Source: Oscillospiraceae bacterium (lineage in GTDB: Bacteria; Bacillota_A; Clostridia; Oscillospirales; Oscillospiraceae). From it: a stretch of 25,179 nucleotides of DNA. Where the stretch lies: NCBI GenBank assembly GCA_017936985.1, contig JAGBEM010000204.1, positions 1-25,179 on the forward strand, in the 5' to 3' direction. This document shows, one piece after another, positions 7,584 to 17,200 of the stretch (positions within the stretch are counted from its first letter, which is position 1; the number at the start of each line of letters is the position of its first letter). A program made the translations under genes and the position numbers. The notes under the pieces were generated by a model. The model made no database searches. It saw nothing but the letters and a program-made list of their open reading frames with translations, and was not told the origin of the DNA.

Positions 7584-9947
7584 ATGAATCTTATGCGTCC
7601 CAGCGCCCAGGTCAAACCCCGGAAGTGGAGCAGATATGAATTCAATCTGACCACACCTATGGGCGAAAACAATCAGCCCCTTACCGGCTGCGATGCGCAC
7701 ATTGCACTTTCCCGCAAGGTAGCTACCGAAGGCATGGTGCTGCTGGAAAACAACGGCACGCTTCCTCTGAGGGAAGGCACCACTGTTTCCCTGTTCGGTA
7801 TCGGCAGCCTGGACTATGTCAAAGGCGGCGGCGGCAGCGGCAGAGTCTACTCCGCGTACTTCCGCAACATTTATGAAGGCTTCCAGACCAAAGCCCCCCG
7901 GGTCAGCATTTATGAGCCTGTCACCAAGTTCTATTACGACTTCGCGCTTCCTTCGCTGGAAAAATTCGTGGATCCCACGCTCAACCCCTGGGCCGTCTGT
8001 GAGAAGGAAGATGCCCTGTACGAAGAGATCGATGTTCCTGCCGATCTGATCGCAGAGGCAGCTAAGAATTCCGATGTAGCCATCATCACCATCCACCGCT
8101 ACTCCGGCGAAGGCTGGGACCGTTCCAGTGAAAAGGGCGACTTCTACCTGACGGACACCGAGCAGAAGATGGTTAACGATGTCACTGCCGCCTTCGACCA
8201 TAGCGTGGTGGTCCTGAACATCGGCGGCATGATCGATGTTTCCTGGATCAAGAACAACCCCAAGATTGACGCCGCGCTGCTGGCATGGCAGGCTGGTATG
8301 GAAGGCGGTCTGGCCATCGCGGACATCCTCTGCGGTGATGTGAACCCCTCCGGCAAGCTCACCGACACCTTCGCCAAGACCTTCGCCGACTACCCTAGTG
8401 CCGAAACCTTCAACGAAAGCGACGACTATGTCTGCTACTATGAAGACATTTACGTAGGCTACCGTTATTTCGAGACCATCCCCGGCGCCAAGGAACGGGT
8501 AAACTACCCCTTCGGCTACGGTCTGTCTTACACCACTTTTGAAATCTCCACCCCCGTAGCTTCCCAGAAGGGCGACAATATTGAGATCAATCTGTCCGTA
8601 ACCAACACCGGAAATGTTCCCGGCAAAGAAGTCGTCCAGATCTACTTCTCCGCGCCCCAGGGCATTCTGGGCAAGAGCAATATCAGCCTGGCCGCCTTCC
8701 AGAAGACCAAGCTCCTCGCCCCCGGCGAAACTGAAAAAATCACCCTTTCCTTCCCCATTGCCGACATGGCAAGCTACGACGATCTGGGCAAGCTCCAGAT
8801 GTCCGCTTATGTGCTGGAGCAGGGTGACTACCGCTTCTTCGCAGGCTCCAACTGCCGCAATCTGCAGGAAGCCAGCTGGCGTTACACTGTAACTGAAAGG
8901 TTCCTAGTCACCAAGCAACTGACCCAGAAGTGCGCTCCCAATCTGCTGGAAAAGCGGATGCTCTCTGATGGCAGTTTTGAGCAGCTTCCCTCCTTCCCCA
9001 TTGCCGAATATGAAGTTCCCTGCACCCCCAATACCGCCAAAGCACCGGATACGCCCAAACCGGTACACTTTATTGCTGTCGCCGAGGGCAAGATCACCAT
9101 GGACGAGTTTATCGCCCAGATGACTGACGAAGATCTGATCCACCTGATGAGCGGCGTCCCCACCCGGGGCACTGCCAACACCTCCGGCTTCGGTGATCTT
9201 CGCCGCAATCTGGGCATCCCGGCCTTTATGACCGCCGACGGCCCTGCCGGCCTGCGGCTGAAGCCTCAGATCGGCATCCCCACCACCGCATGGCCCTGCG
9301 CCACACTCATCGCCTGTTCCTGGGATCCCCGGTTGATCTACGAAATCGGTAAAGCCGGCGCTATGGAATGTAAGGAAAACGGCATCGCCACTTGGCTGAC
9401 CCCGGCGCTGAACATCCACCGCAACCCCTTGTGCGGCAGAAACTTTGAGTATTTTAGCGAAGATCCCCTGATCTCCGGAAAATTTGCAGCCGCTAAGGTA
9501 AACGGCATCCAGAGTCAGAATATAGCCGCCTCTGCCAAACACTTCGCCTGCAATAACAAGGAAGTCAATCGCCGCTACAGCGACAGCCGGGTCTCCGAGC
9601 GGGCGCTGCGGGAGATCTACCTGCGAGGCTTTGAGATCTGCGTAAAGGAAGCGCAGCCCTGGACGATTATGAGCAGCTACAATCTGATCAACGCCCGCCG
9701 CTGCTGCACCAGCTACGAGCAGCTGCAAGGCATCCTCCGTGACGAATGGGGTTTTGAGGGTATCGAGATCACCGACTGGGGTACGCCCTGCGATCAGGCA
9801 TGGTGCGTCATGGCCGGTAACGACATCCGGATGCCCAACGGCGAGCCCGAAGTGCTCCGGGAGGCACTTGCCACCGGACGGATGCAGCGCGCGCACATGG
9901 AAGTTTGTGCTAAGCGTATCCTGGAGCTGTTCCTGAAGTTCGACTGA
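7584..9947 (+). CDS. Glycoside hydrolase family 3 beta-glycosidase, swapped domain order
   Basis: This 787-aa protein has no signal peptide, so it should cleave imported beta-linked oligosaccharides or aryl-glycosides in the cytoplasm. The domain order is reversed relative to most GH3 enzymes. First comes the alpha/beta-sandwich domain (VATEGMVLLENNGTLPL near the start and acid/base candidate E176 in GEGWDR). A fibronectin-III-like domain follows (FGYGLSYTTFEI, NTGNVPGKEVVQIY), and the TIM-barrel domain is last (GIPAFMTADGPAGLRLKP, SAKHFACNNKE, nucleophile candidate D731 in ITDWG). This order is known in some rumen and gut Clostridia beta-glucosidases. I chose ATG 7584 because AGGAGG (7571-7576) is 7 nt upstream; an in-frame upstream extension would cross the promoter. 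It is monocistronic, with a terminator directly after it, and is probably controlled by the divergent AraC regulator. The exact sugar specificity cannot be read from sequence. Confidence 0.93.
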   Translation: MNLMRPSAQVKPRKWSRYEFNLTTPMGENNQPLTGCDAHIALSRKVATEGMVLLENNGTLPLREGTTVSLFGIGSLDYVKGGGGSGRVYSAYFRNIYEGFQTKAPRVSIYEPVTKFYYDFALPSLEKFVDPTLNPWAVCEKEDALYEEIDVPADLIAEAAKNSDVAIITIHRYSGEGWDRSSEKGDFYLTDTEQKMVNDVTAAFDHSVVVLNIGGMIDVSWIKNNPKIDAALLAWQAGMEGGLAIADILCGDVNPSGKLTDTFAKTFADYPSAETFNESDDYVCYYEDIYVGYRYFETIPGAKERVNYPFGYGLSYTTFEISTPVASQKGDNIEINLSVTNTGNVPGKEVVQIYFSAPQGILGKSNISLAAFQKTKLLAPGETEKITLSFPIADMASYDDLGKLQMSAYVLEQGDYRFFAGSNCRNLQEASWRYTVTERFLVTKQLTQKCAPNLLEKRMLSDGSFEQLPSFPIAEYEVPCTPNTAKAPDTPKPVHFIAVAEGKITMDEFIAQMTDEDLIHLMSGVPTRGTANTSGFGDLRRNLGIPAFMTADGPAGLRLKPQIGIPTTAWPCATLIACSWDPRLIYEIGKAGAMECKENGIATWLTPALNIHRNPLCGRNFEYFSEDPLISGKFAAAKVNGIQSQNIAASAKHFACNNKEVNRRYSDSRVSERALREIYLRGFEICVKEAQPWTIMSSYNLINARRCCTSYEQLQGILRDEWGFEGIEITDWGTPCDQAWCVMAGNDIRMPNGEPEVLREALATGRMQRAHMEVCAKRILELFLKFD

Positions 9948-9959
9948 TCAATACACAAA

Positions 9960-9995
9960 ACCGGCGAGGTTTTCCCTCGCCGGTCTTTCTTTTTA
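9960..9995 (+). terminator. Rho-independent terminator after the GH3 gene
   Basis: ACCGGCGAGG (9959-9969 region) pairs with CCTCGCCGGT (9975-9984) around a short TTTTC-type loop, followed by CTTTCTTTTT. It starts 12 bp after the GH3 stop codon. Confidence 0.9.
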
Positions 9996-10016
9996 AATTT
10001 CAACCCCCCAGGGGGC

Positions 10017-10045
10017 TTGCGCTCCTTTCCCTGCTGGGCTATAAT
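10017..10045 (+). promoter_or_regulatory. Promoter of the ECF S-component/methyltransferase pair
   Basis: TTGCGC (10017-10022) and a perfect TATAAT (10040-10045) are 17 bp apart. The start site would be near 10052, about 22 nt before the ATG at 10074. The in-frame ATG at 10044 lies inside the -10 box and is therefore not the start. Confidence 0.75.
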
Positions 10046-10073
10046 GGCAAAAAACAACGAAAGAGGAACTCCT

Positions 10074-10625
10074 ATGAAGCCCATGTCTTCCATCAAACGC
10101 ATTACCATCACCGCCGTCTGCATCGCCCTGTGCTATGTTCTGCCCATCGCTTTCCACGGCATCGGCCTCGGCAGCATCCTGTCCCCCATGCATATTCCCG
10201 TGCTGCTTTGCGGCTTGGTCTGCGGCGGCGGTTACGGCGCTCTTTGCGGCATTCTCGGCCCGGTGCTGTCCAGCCTGCTCAGCAGTATGCCGCCTGCGCT
10301 GATGCTGATCCGCATGATCCCCGAGCTTTTGGTTTACGGTCTGGCCGGCGGTCTTTCCATGCACTTTATCCGCACCGGCAAAGCCACCCTGGATGTGTAT
10401 ATCAGCTTAAGCCTCGCCATGATCGCCGGCCGGATCGCCGGTGGCATCGCAACCGCTATTTTCATGGCGGCGACCTCCGGCGTGTATTCTCTGAGCCTGT
10501 GGTTGGCCAGCTACTTTGTTGAGGCTGTGCCCGGCATCGTGGCTCACCTGATCCTGGTTCCCCTGCTGATGCTGACCCTGACCAAGGCCAAGGTGCTCCC
10601 CAGCCGCTACAGTAAGGTTGCGTAA
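10074..10625 (+). CDS. ECF-type transporter S component (substrate-binding membrane subunit)
   Basis: The 183-aa protein is almost entirely hydrophobic, with about five to six membrane segments. Its N-terminus fits S components of energy-coupling-factor vitamin importers: a basic start, ITAVCIALCYVLP, then the SPMHIPVLLCGLVCGGGYGALCG loop-helix, and MPPALMLIRMIPELLVYGLAGG. S components bind a vitamin or metal and dock on the shared EcfT/EcfA module, which is not encoded here. The start is ATG 10074 (AGAGG at 10062-10066), supported by the promoter position. It probably forms an operon with the methyltransferase 1 bp downstream. No riboswitch fits in the roughly 20-nt leader, so the substrate stays open. 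Confidence 0.8.
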   Translation: MKPMSSIKRITITAVCIALCYVLPIAFHGIGLGSILSPMHIPVLLCGLVCGGGYGALCGILGPVLSSLLSSMPPALMLIRMIPELLVYGLAGGLSMHFIRTGKATLDVYISLSLAMIAGRIAGGIATAIFMAATSGVYSLSLWLASYFVEAVPGIVAHLILVPLLMLTLTKAKVLPSRYSKVA

Positions 10626-10626
10626 T

Positions 10627-11202
10627 ATGGAAAAGAAAGACATTATCGAATTTTTTGACCGCTGCGCTCCTTGGTGGGACGAGGATATGATCCGCAACGA
10701 GGACATCATCGCCACCATCCTGGATAACGGCGGCATCCGCCCCGGCATAGATGTGCTGGATGTTGCCTGCGGCACCGGCGTTTTGTTCCCCGACTACTTA
10801 AGCCGCAATGTCCATTCTGTCACCGGCATTGATATTTCCCCGGAGATGGCAAAGATCGCCGCCGCCAAATTCCCCCAGGTCAACGTGATCTGTGGCGATG
10901 TGGAAACAGCAGAATTTGCCCACCATTTTGACGCAGTCATGGTTTATAACGCCTTCCCCCACTTCCCGGAGCCTGCCAGACTGATCGAAACCCTGGCCCT
11001 GCACTTAAAACCCGGTGGACGGCTGTCCATTGCCCACGGCATGAGTCGGGCGGCCCTGATCAAGCACCACGAGCGGGCCAGCAAGGTATCTATTGACCTA
11101 CTGGAAGAAAACGCTCTGGCAGAACTAATGCAGCCATGGTTCGACGTAGATGTGATCATCTCCAACGACCAAATGTACCAGGTCAGCGGCACCCGCCGCT
11201 AA
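10627..11202 (+). CDS. Class I SAM-dependent methyltransferase
   Basis: This is a 191-aa soluble Rossmann-fold methyltransferase. Motif I (DVACGTG, 45-51) binds S-adenosylmethionine, GIDIS with D69 is the ribose-binding acid, GDVE (D91) follows, and FDAVMVYNAFPHF plus LKPGGRLSIAHG complete the fold. The start is ATG 10627, one base after the stop of the ECF gene, so translation is probably coupled; a TTG at 10618 would overlap that stop and is less likely. The upstream AAGG is weak, consistent with coupling. The acceptor is not recognisable. Pairing with an S component hints that both handle the same vitamin- or cofactor-like molecule, but this is inference. No damage or missing motif was seen. 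Confidence 0.85.
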   Translation: MEKKDIIEFFDRCAPWWDEDMIRNEDIIATILDNGGIRPGIDVLDVACGTGVLFPDYLSRNVHSVTGIDISPEMAKIAAAKFPQVNVICGDVETAEFAHHFDAVMVYNAFPHFPEPARLIETLALHLKPGGRLSIAHGMSRAALIKHHERASKVSIDLLEENALAELMQPWFDVDVIISNDQMYQVSGTRR

Positions 11203-11215
11203 ACCCCATATCAAC

Positions 11216-11250
11216 AAAATCAGCCAACCCTTTCGGGCTGGCTGATTTTT
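11216..11250. terminator. Bidirectional terminator between convergent genes
   Basis: AAAATCAGCCAACCC (11216-11230) pairs with GGGCTGGCTGATTTTT (11235-11250) across a 4-nt loop. T-runs follow on the plus side and a TTTTGTTG run follows on the minus side. One pair is G-U only in the minus-strand RNA, where the loop is GAAA. It serves the methyltransferase (plus) and the giant wall protein (minus, stop at 11260). Confidence 0.85.
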
Positions 11251-11259
11251 ATTGGATTT

Positions 11260-14200
11260 TTACTGCTCCTGCTTCTTCTTGCCCAGAACCAGAACTGCCA
11301 TCATGCAGAACGCACTGAATGTCAGCATGGTTGCCCAACGGGCCAGATCGAAGTTGTCCGCAGTCTTGGGAGGCTCCGGATCATCGGGGATCACAGGCGC
11401 ATAAACGTTGGTAAACACCGCATTGTCGGTCTTGCTTACAGTTGCCTTCAGTTCGCCGGTGGTCGCATCCTGGCTGATGGTGACGGTGATCTCGTAGACC
11501 TTTTCGTCGTAGGTCATGCCATCGATGCTTCCCTTGACCTCACTGAGCTTGTAGGTGTAGGTCTTGCCCACATCCTTACCTGTGTAAGTCAGCTGGAACT
11601 TTGCCAAACCGTCGGTACCGCTGACCTTGGTTGCAGGTGTCTGGCCATCGGTAAGCTGGAAGGTGAAGCCATCCTTGCCCATGGGCAGGGTGGACTTGTT
11701 GTCCACTTTCTTCTCCGCGGTGATCTCCACAGTAACGGGATCCGGGGTGAAAATATTGGTAAAGCCGTATTCGTCCACTTCCTTGCCATCCACAGTTGCC
11801 ACAGCCGTCATTTCCTTGCCGTCATAGCTGACAGTGACAGTGATCTCATAGACCTTTTCGTCATGATGGACACCGTCAATGGTCTTGCCGCCGTTGACTT
11901 CGGAAATGGTAAAGCTGTAAGTGCCCACCTTATCAAAGGTCAAAGTGTTGAACTTGAAGATGCCTTCCTTGTCGTTGGCAACCGTCTCGTTTACATTTTC
12001 ACCCTTCAGCGTGAAGCTGAACTCACCGGGCTTCAGATCACGGCCGCCGGACAGAGTCTTCTTGCCTGCCAGGGTCAGCTCTGCGTCTGCGGCCTTGAAG
12101 GTGTTGGCAAATACCACATCCTCAGCTGCCACCGCAGCGTCGCCCTTCTTGTAAGCAACGCTTGCCACCAGCTGACCGTCGCCGGGATCGGTAACGGTAA
12201 CAACCACATTGTAAGCCGTCTTGTCATCATAGCCGATGCCGGGCTTGTTGCCAACGACCTCGGTCATGGTGTACTCGTACTTGCCGGGCTTGTTGTAATC
12301 CAGTGTAAAGGTTACCTTGCCGCCCACATTCTTGACAGTTTCGTCCACGCCCGCACCCTTCAGATTGAAGGAGAAGTCGTCATTTGCAGGTGTCAGTGTC
12401 AGCTTGCCACCACCGGTAATGTCAGTCAGAGTCTTGTTTGCCTCAATGACCACGCCGGTAACAGGCTTTGCATTGTAGGTGTTGTCAAAGACCACCTTGT
12501 CAGCCTTTGCGCCGTCCTTGGTGTAGGCAATGTCCGTTACCTTCAGCTTGCCGGTGCCCTCATCGGTGACAGTAATGGTCACCTGATACTCGGCATCGTC
12601 ATAGCCGATGTAATCCTTGCTGCCCTTGACTTCCGTGATGGTAAAGACATGGTCACCGGCCTTGTCGAAGGTCAGCTTGGAGAAGGCGAAGCTGCTTCCG
12701 TTATTGGTGACCGTCTCATCAACGCCGTTACCCTTCAGGTTGAAGCTGTATTCATTGCCGGGGGTCATGGCAATACTGCCGCCACCGGTAATGTTGACCA
12801 GATTCTTGTTGCCGCCCAGCTCTACTTCATCGGTAGCCTTGGGCTGATAAGCGTTGGTAAACAGCACTTTGTCTGCATCCACAGGGGTGCCGTTCTTGGT
12901 GTAGGTGACCTGGGTGGTCAGCTTGCCGGTGCCCAGATCCTTGACCTCCACGATGACCTTGTATTCAGTCTCGTCATAGTCGATGTAATCCAGACCGCCC
13001 GCGACTTCGGTGATGGTGTACTCATACTTGCCCACCTTGTCGAAGGTGATGCCGGTGAAGGTGACCTTGCCGCCCACATTGCCCTTGGTCTCGCTGCCAT
13101 TCGGAATGTTGGGTCCGGTCAGCGTGAACTGGAACTCATTATCCTGCATGGGGAACTGGCTGGGACGACCGGTCAGCTCCTTGTTGGCTTCCAGAATCAC
13201 CGGATCGGTGTCGGCTGCATCATAGGTGTTGGTAAAGATCACATCATCCTTGCCCACGGTGCTGCCGTTCTTCTCGTAGGTGATGGTGGAATCCAGTCCG
13301 CCCTCGCCGTTATCTGTCACATTCACTGTAACGGTGTAGACCGCATCGTCATACTTCACGCCGTTGATGGTCTCGCCCTTGTGGACCTCAGTAACGGTGT
13401 AGACATACTCGCCCACTGCGGTGAAGTTCAACTTGGAGAACTTGAAGTCGCCGTTTATATCATTGGTCACAGTCTCGCCCTCGGCAGGCAGGTTAGGACC
13501 GGTGATGGTGAAGCTGAATTCGTTCTCCTTCAGCGGATATTCCGCAGGCCGATCCTGCAGATCCTTCTTGCCGCTGAGCTCCAGCGTTTCGGTGTCATTG
13601 ACGGCATAGGTGTTGACAAACTTCACATTTTCCGCCTCGACCGTAGAGCCGTTCAGCTTGTATTCCACAGAAGCTGTCAGCTTGCCGGTGCCCTCGTCCG
13701 TAACCGTAACGGTCACATCATACTTAATAGCGGAATAGGTGACACCCTCGATGGTAGCACCGCCGTTTTCCTCTTCGATGGTGTAGGCGTATTCGCCTGC
13801 GGCATCAAAGGTAAGTCCGGTAAAGGTGAACTTGTTGCCCACATTCTTGACAGTCTCGACCACCTTGCCGTCCTTATCCTTCAGGATAAAGCTGAACTCA
13901 TTGTCCTCCAACGGATACTGCGCAGGACGGTTCAGCAGTTCCTTGGTTCCTTCCAGCACCACCGGATCGGTATCGTCGGCATGGTAGCGGTTGAAGAACC
14001 GGAAGTCCACATCCGCCACATCCTGCCGAGGATCCATGGTAACGGTGGCTACCAGCTGACCCAAGCCGTTATCCTTGACAACAACAGTCACATTGATGGT
14101 GGTCTCATCATAATGGATGCCAGGAGCCTTATTGGTCGGGATCACTTCCTTGATGGTGAAGGTGTAGGTGCCCACAGTATCAAATTCGATCTCGGAGAAG

Positions 14201-17200
14201 GAAATGGTTCCGTTAGCCGCATTGCTCTTAGTTTCGCTGCCGCCGGCAACCTTATCACCGGTGAGCACGAAGCTGAACTCGCCATCTCCCAAAGGCTTGG
14301 TGCTGGGGCGGCCAGCCAGCAGCTTTCTGCCGGTCAGTGCGATCTTAGCAGGTGCCGCCACATAATCGTTCTCGAACGCAATGTTCTCACCGCCGGAAAC
14401 GGAAGCCGTCAGCTTGCCGGTGCCATCATCGGTGACGGTGACGGTAACCGTGTAGACAGTATCGTCATAGGTCACGCCATTGATCGTCTGTCCGCCGTTG
14501 ACCTCAGAAACAGTGTAGGTGTAAGTGCCCACAGTATCAAAGGTCAGTTCAGAGAAGGTAAAGGTCTTACCCACATTCTTCACCGTCTCGTTCACGCCGT
14601 TGCCGGTGAGAGTGAAGCTAAATTCGCCATCCACGATATCCCGGATACCGGTCAGCTCCTTGGAGCCGGTGATAGTCACAGGTGCGGAAGCCTCTGCCTT
14701 GTAAGTGTTATTAAACTCGATCTTGCTTGCGGGGATGCCGTCCTTGGTGTAGGTGGTGGAAGTCACTTCCAGTTTACCCTCGCCGTTGTCGGTAACCACA
14801 ACAGTGATCAGATACTCAGCAGCATCATAGGTAACACCGGGTTTGCTGCCCTTTTTCTCAACCAGCTCAAACACATAGGTGCCTGCTTCGTTAAAGTACA
14901 GGTTATTGAACGCGATCACACCGCCGTCATAGGCACTGCGCTGAGATTCGTCATACTCATAGTAACCCTTTTCTGCAGTGAGGCTGGCGATCTTGTGCAT
15001 TGTTCCATCCTGCATACTCAGTGCAAAGGTGTAGTCGTTTGCCTTGATGGAGGAAGTCATATCGGTGTTTGCCACGCCGGGGGTCAAGTTGGTCAGGGTC
15101 TTGTTGCCTGTCAGATTCAGCGTGGTGGGATCTGCCTTGTAGGTGTTGTTGAACGCCAGGGTATCGCCGTTGAGGATGTTGTTGAAGGTAGCCGCATCAA
15201 AGACATAGCCGGTATCCACATTATCCTTCAGCACATCGATGTCGGTGATAACCAGATCATCGCCGTTCTTGCCCACTGTAACGGTAATGCTGTACACAGC
15301 ACCGTCATAGGTGTAGCCAGCCTTGCCCTCGTTTACCTCATGAACCGTGTAGGTATAAGTACCCTCGTTGGTGTAGGTAATGGTGGGGAACAGGACATCG
15401 CCCAGTACGCCGTTGCCCTCGGTGCCCAGCACGACAGGGTTCGCCACATCAGTGGTGTCGGTCAGCACAAAGGTAAACTGGCCGTCCTTCAGGGTCATAT
15501 TCTTGCTGCCGCCGGCGGTGATATCCGTCAGGATCTTCTTCGCCTGGATGGTCAGCTTGGTGGAATTCAGTGCGTAGGTGTTGGTAAAGCCAGCGGTTAC
15601 GCCGTAGTTATCGGCACCCGGGGTCACCACGGTGTGCTGACCCACAGCCTCGACCTTGCTGATCTCCAGCTTGCCGTCCAGATCGATATCCGCCACCACG
15701 ATCTCAAAGTCGTGGAAGGTACGGTCATAGGTCATGCCCGGTTCCTGAACCGCGGGGATCACCTCAATCACCCGGAAGTCATAAGTTCCGGCCTTGGTAA
15801 AGGTAAGACCGCTCAGATCCAACTCTACAGAGGAAGTGCCCGCAGCTGTTACGTGCAGATCCGCGATCACCTTGTTGCCGCCGATGGTAACTTCCGTCCA
15901 TTCCTGGCCGTTAAACTGCAGCAGCTGGAACTGGAAGGTAAAGTCCACGCTGTGGGAGGACTCCATGTTCTTGCTTGCGGTAATGGTAACAAAGGGAGCA
16001 ACCTCATTGATCTTTACTTCCTCGGGAGTATAGCTGTTGTTCAGCACCGCGTTGGAAACGCCGGTGGTGATCGTACCGGTCAGGCCGGTGCCGCCAACAT
16101 AGGCATAGCCTGCAGGCAGTGCGCCCTCGACCACAGTATATGTATAAGCCTCAGGCAGATTGGTGATGGTCACCGTCTGGCCGTCCACGATCTCAAAGCT
16201 GATCACGCCGTCGGTAACGTCGGTTTCAGTCCCGTCCACATAGACCTTGCCGGTGTAAAGCACATCGCCATCAGTGACAGTGACGGTCACGGGGAACTTC
16301 TTGCTTGCCGCAGCGTCGGTCTTGACTGCGCCATTCAGGTACTCCACAGCCTTGACCACATTCAGGCTGCCCACGCCGCGAACCCGGTTCACAAAGGACA
16401 CCGCGCTCATGTGGTTGGCTGCAACACTGCCGGTAATGCCGGTAGCATCGGACTGCAGATAACCGTCGCTTCTGCGTTCGGTAACGGTATAGGTCGTGCC
16501 GGTAGGCAGACCGATGATGTGCAGCGTTTGACCGGGCTTCACAGTTGCCACAGCCTTGCCGCCGCTGACACTGATCTTGCCGGAAGTCTCGGTGCCGTCG
16601 GCAGCCACCAGAACGGTATCATACTCAGCAGCCAAGGTCACACCAGCAGGTGCGGTCAGCGTCACATCAAAGGTAAATACAGCATCGGGTGTTGTACCGT
16701 CAGCCATACTCTTGGAAATGGAGATGCCCTGGGCAGGCGCATAGGTGATCCGGCCGTTGTTGCCCATGTAGACCAGCTCATAAGCATTGTCCGCAGCGCT
16801 GCTGCCATCGATCTTGGCATTCACCAGGTGATGGCGAATGCCAAAGTAGCTGCCGGTAGTGTTGGGCGCTTTGTCCCGGTCATGGGAGTGACCATAGAAG
16901 TGCATCGTGCCCTTGGGAACATAGGTCAGACCTGCACCGATCGCGATCTGCAGCGCCTCGGCGCTGAGCTCGTCATAGTGGGTATTGATGCCGCTGCCGG
17001 AGTTGGTGTAAGTATGATGCTTATAATAATATGTATTGCCCGCAGCCAGCTGACTTGCGGAAGTGACAGCGGTATAAGTATCGCCGTTCTTCACATAGAT
17101 CTGCTCGTCATGGGTGAAGTAGTAGTGCTCGTTATCCTCACCGGGCTCGAAATAAGCATAGGTGATGGAGTTTTTGGAAGTATCTTCCAGGACTGCATCG

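Noticed and set aside
8904..9896. A 330-codon minus frame inside the GH3 gene
   Set aside because: Antisense shadow over the catalytic barrel domain; no RBS or motif.
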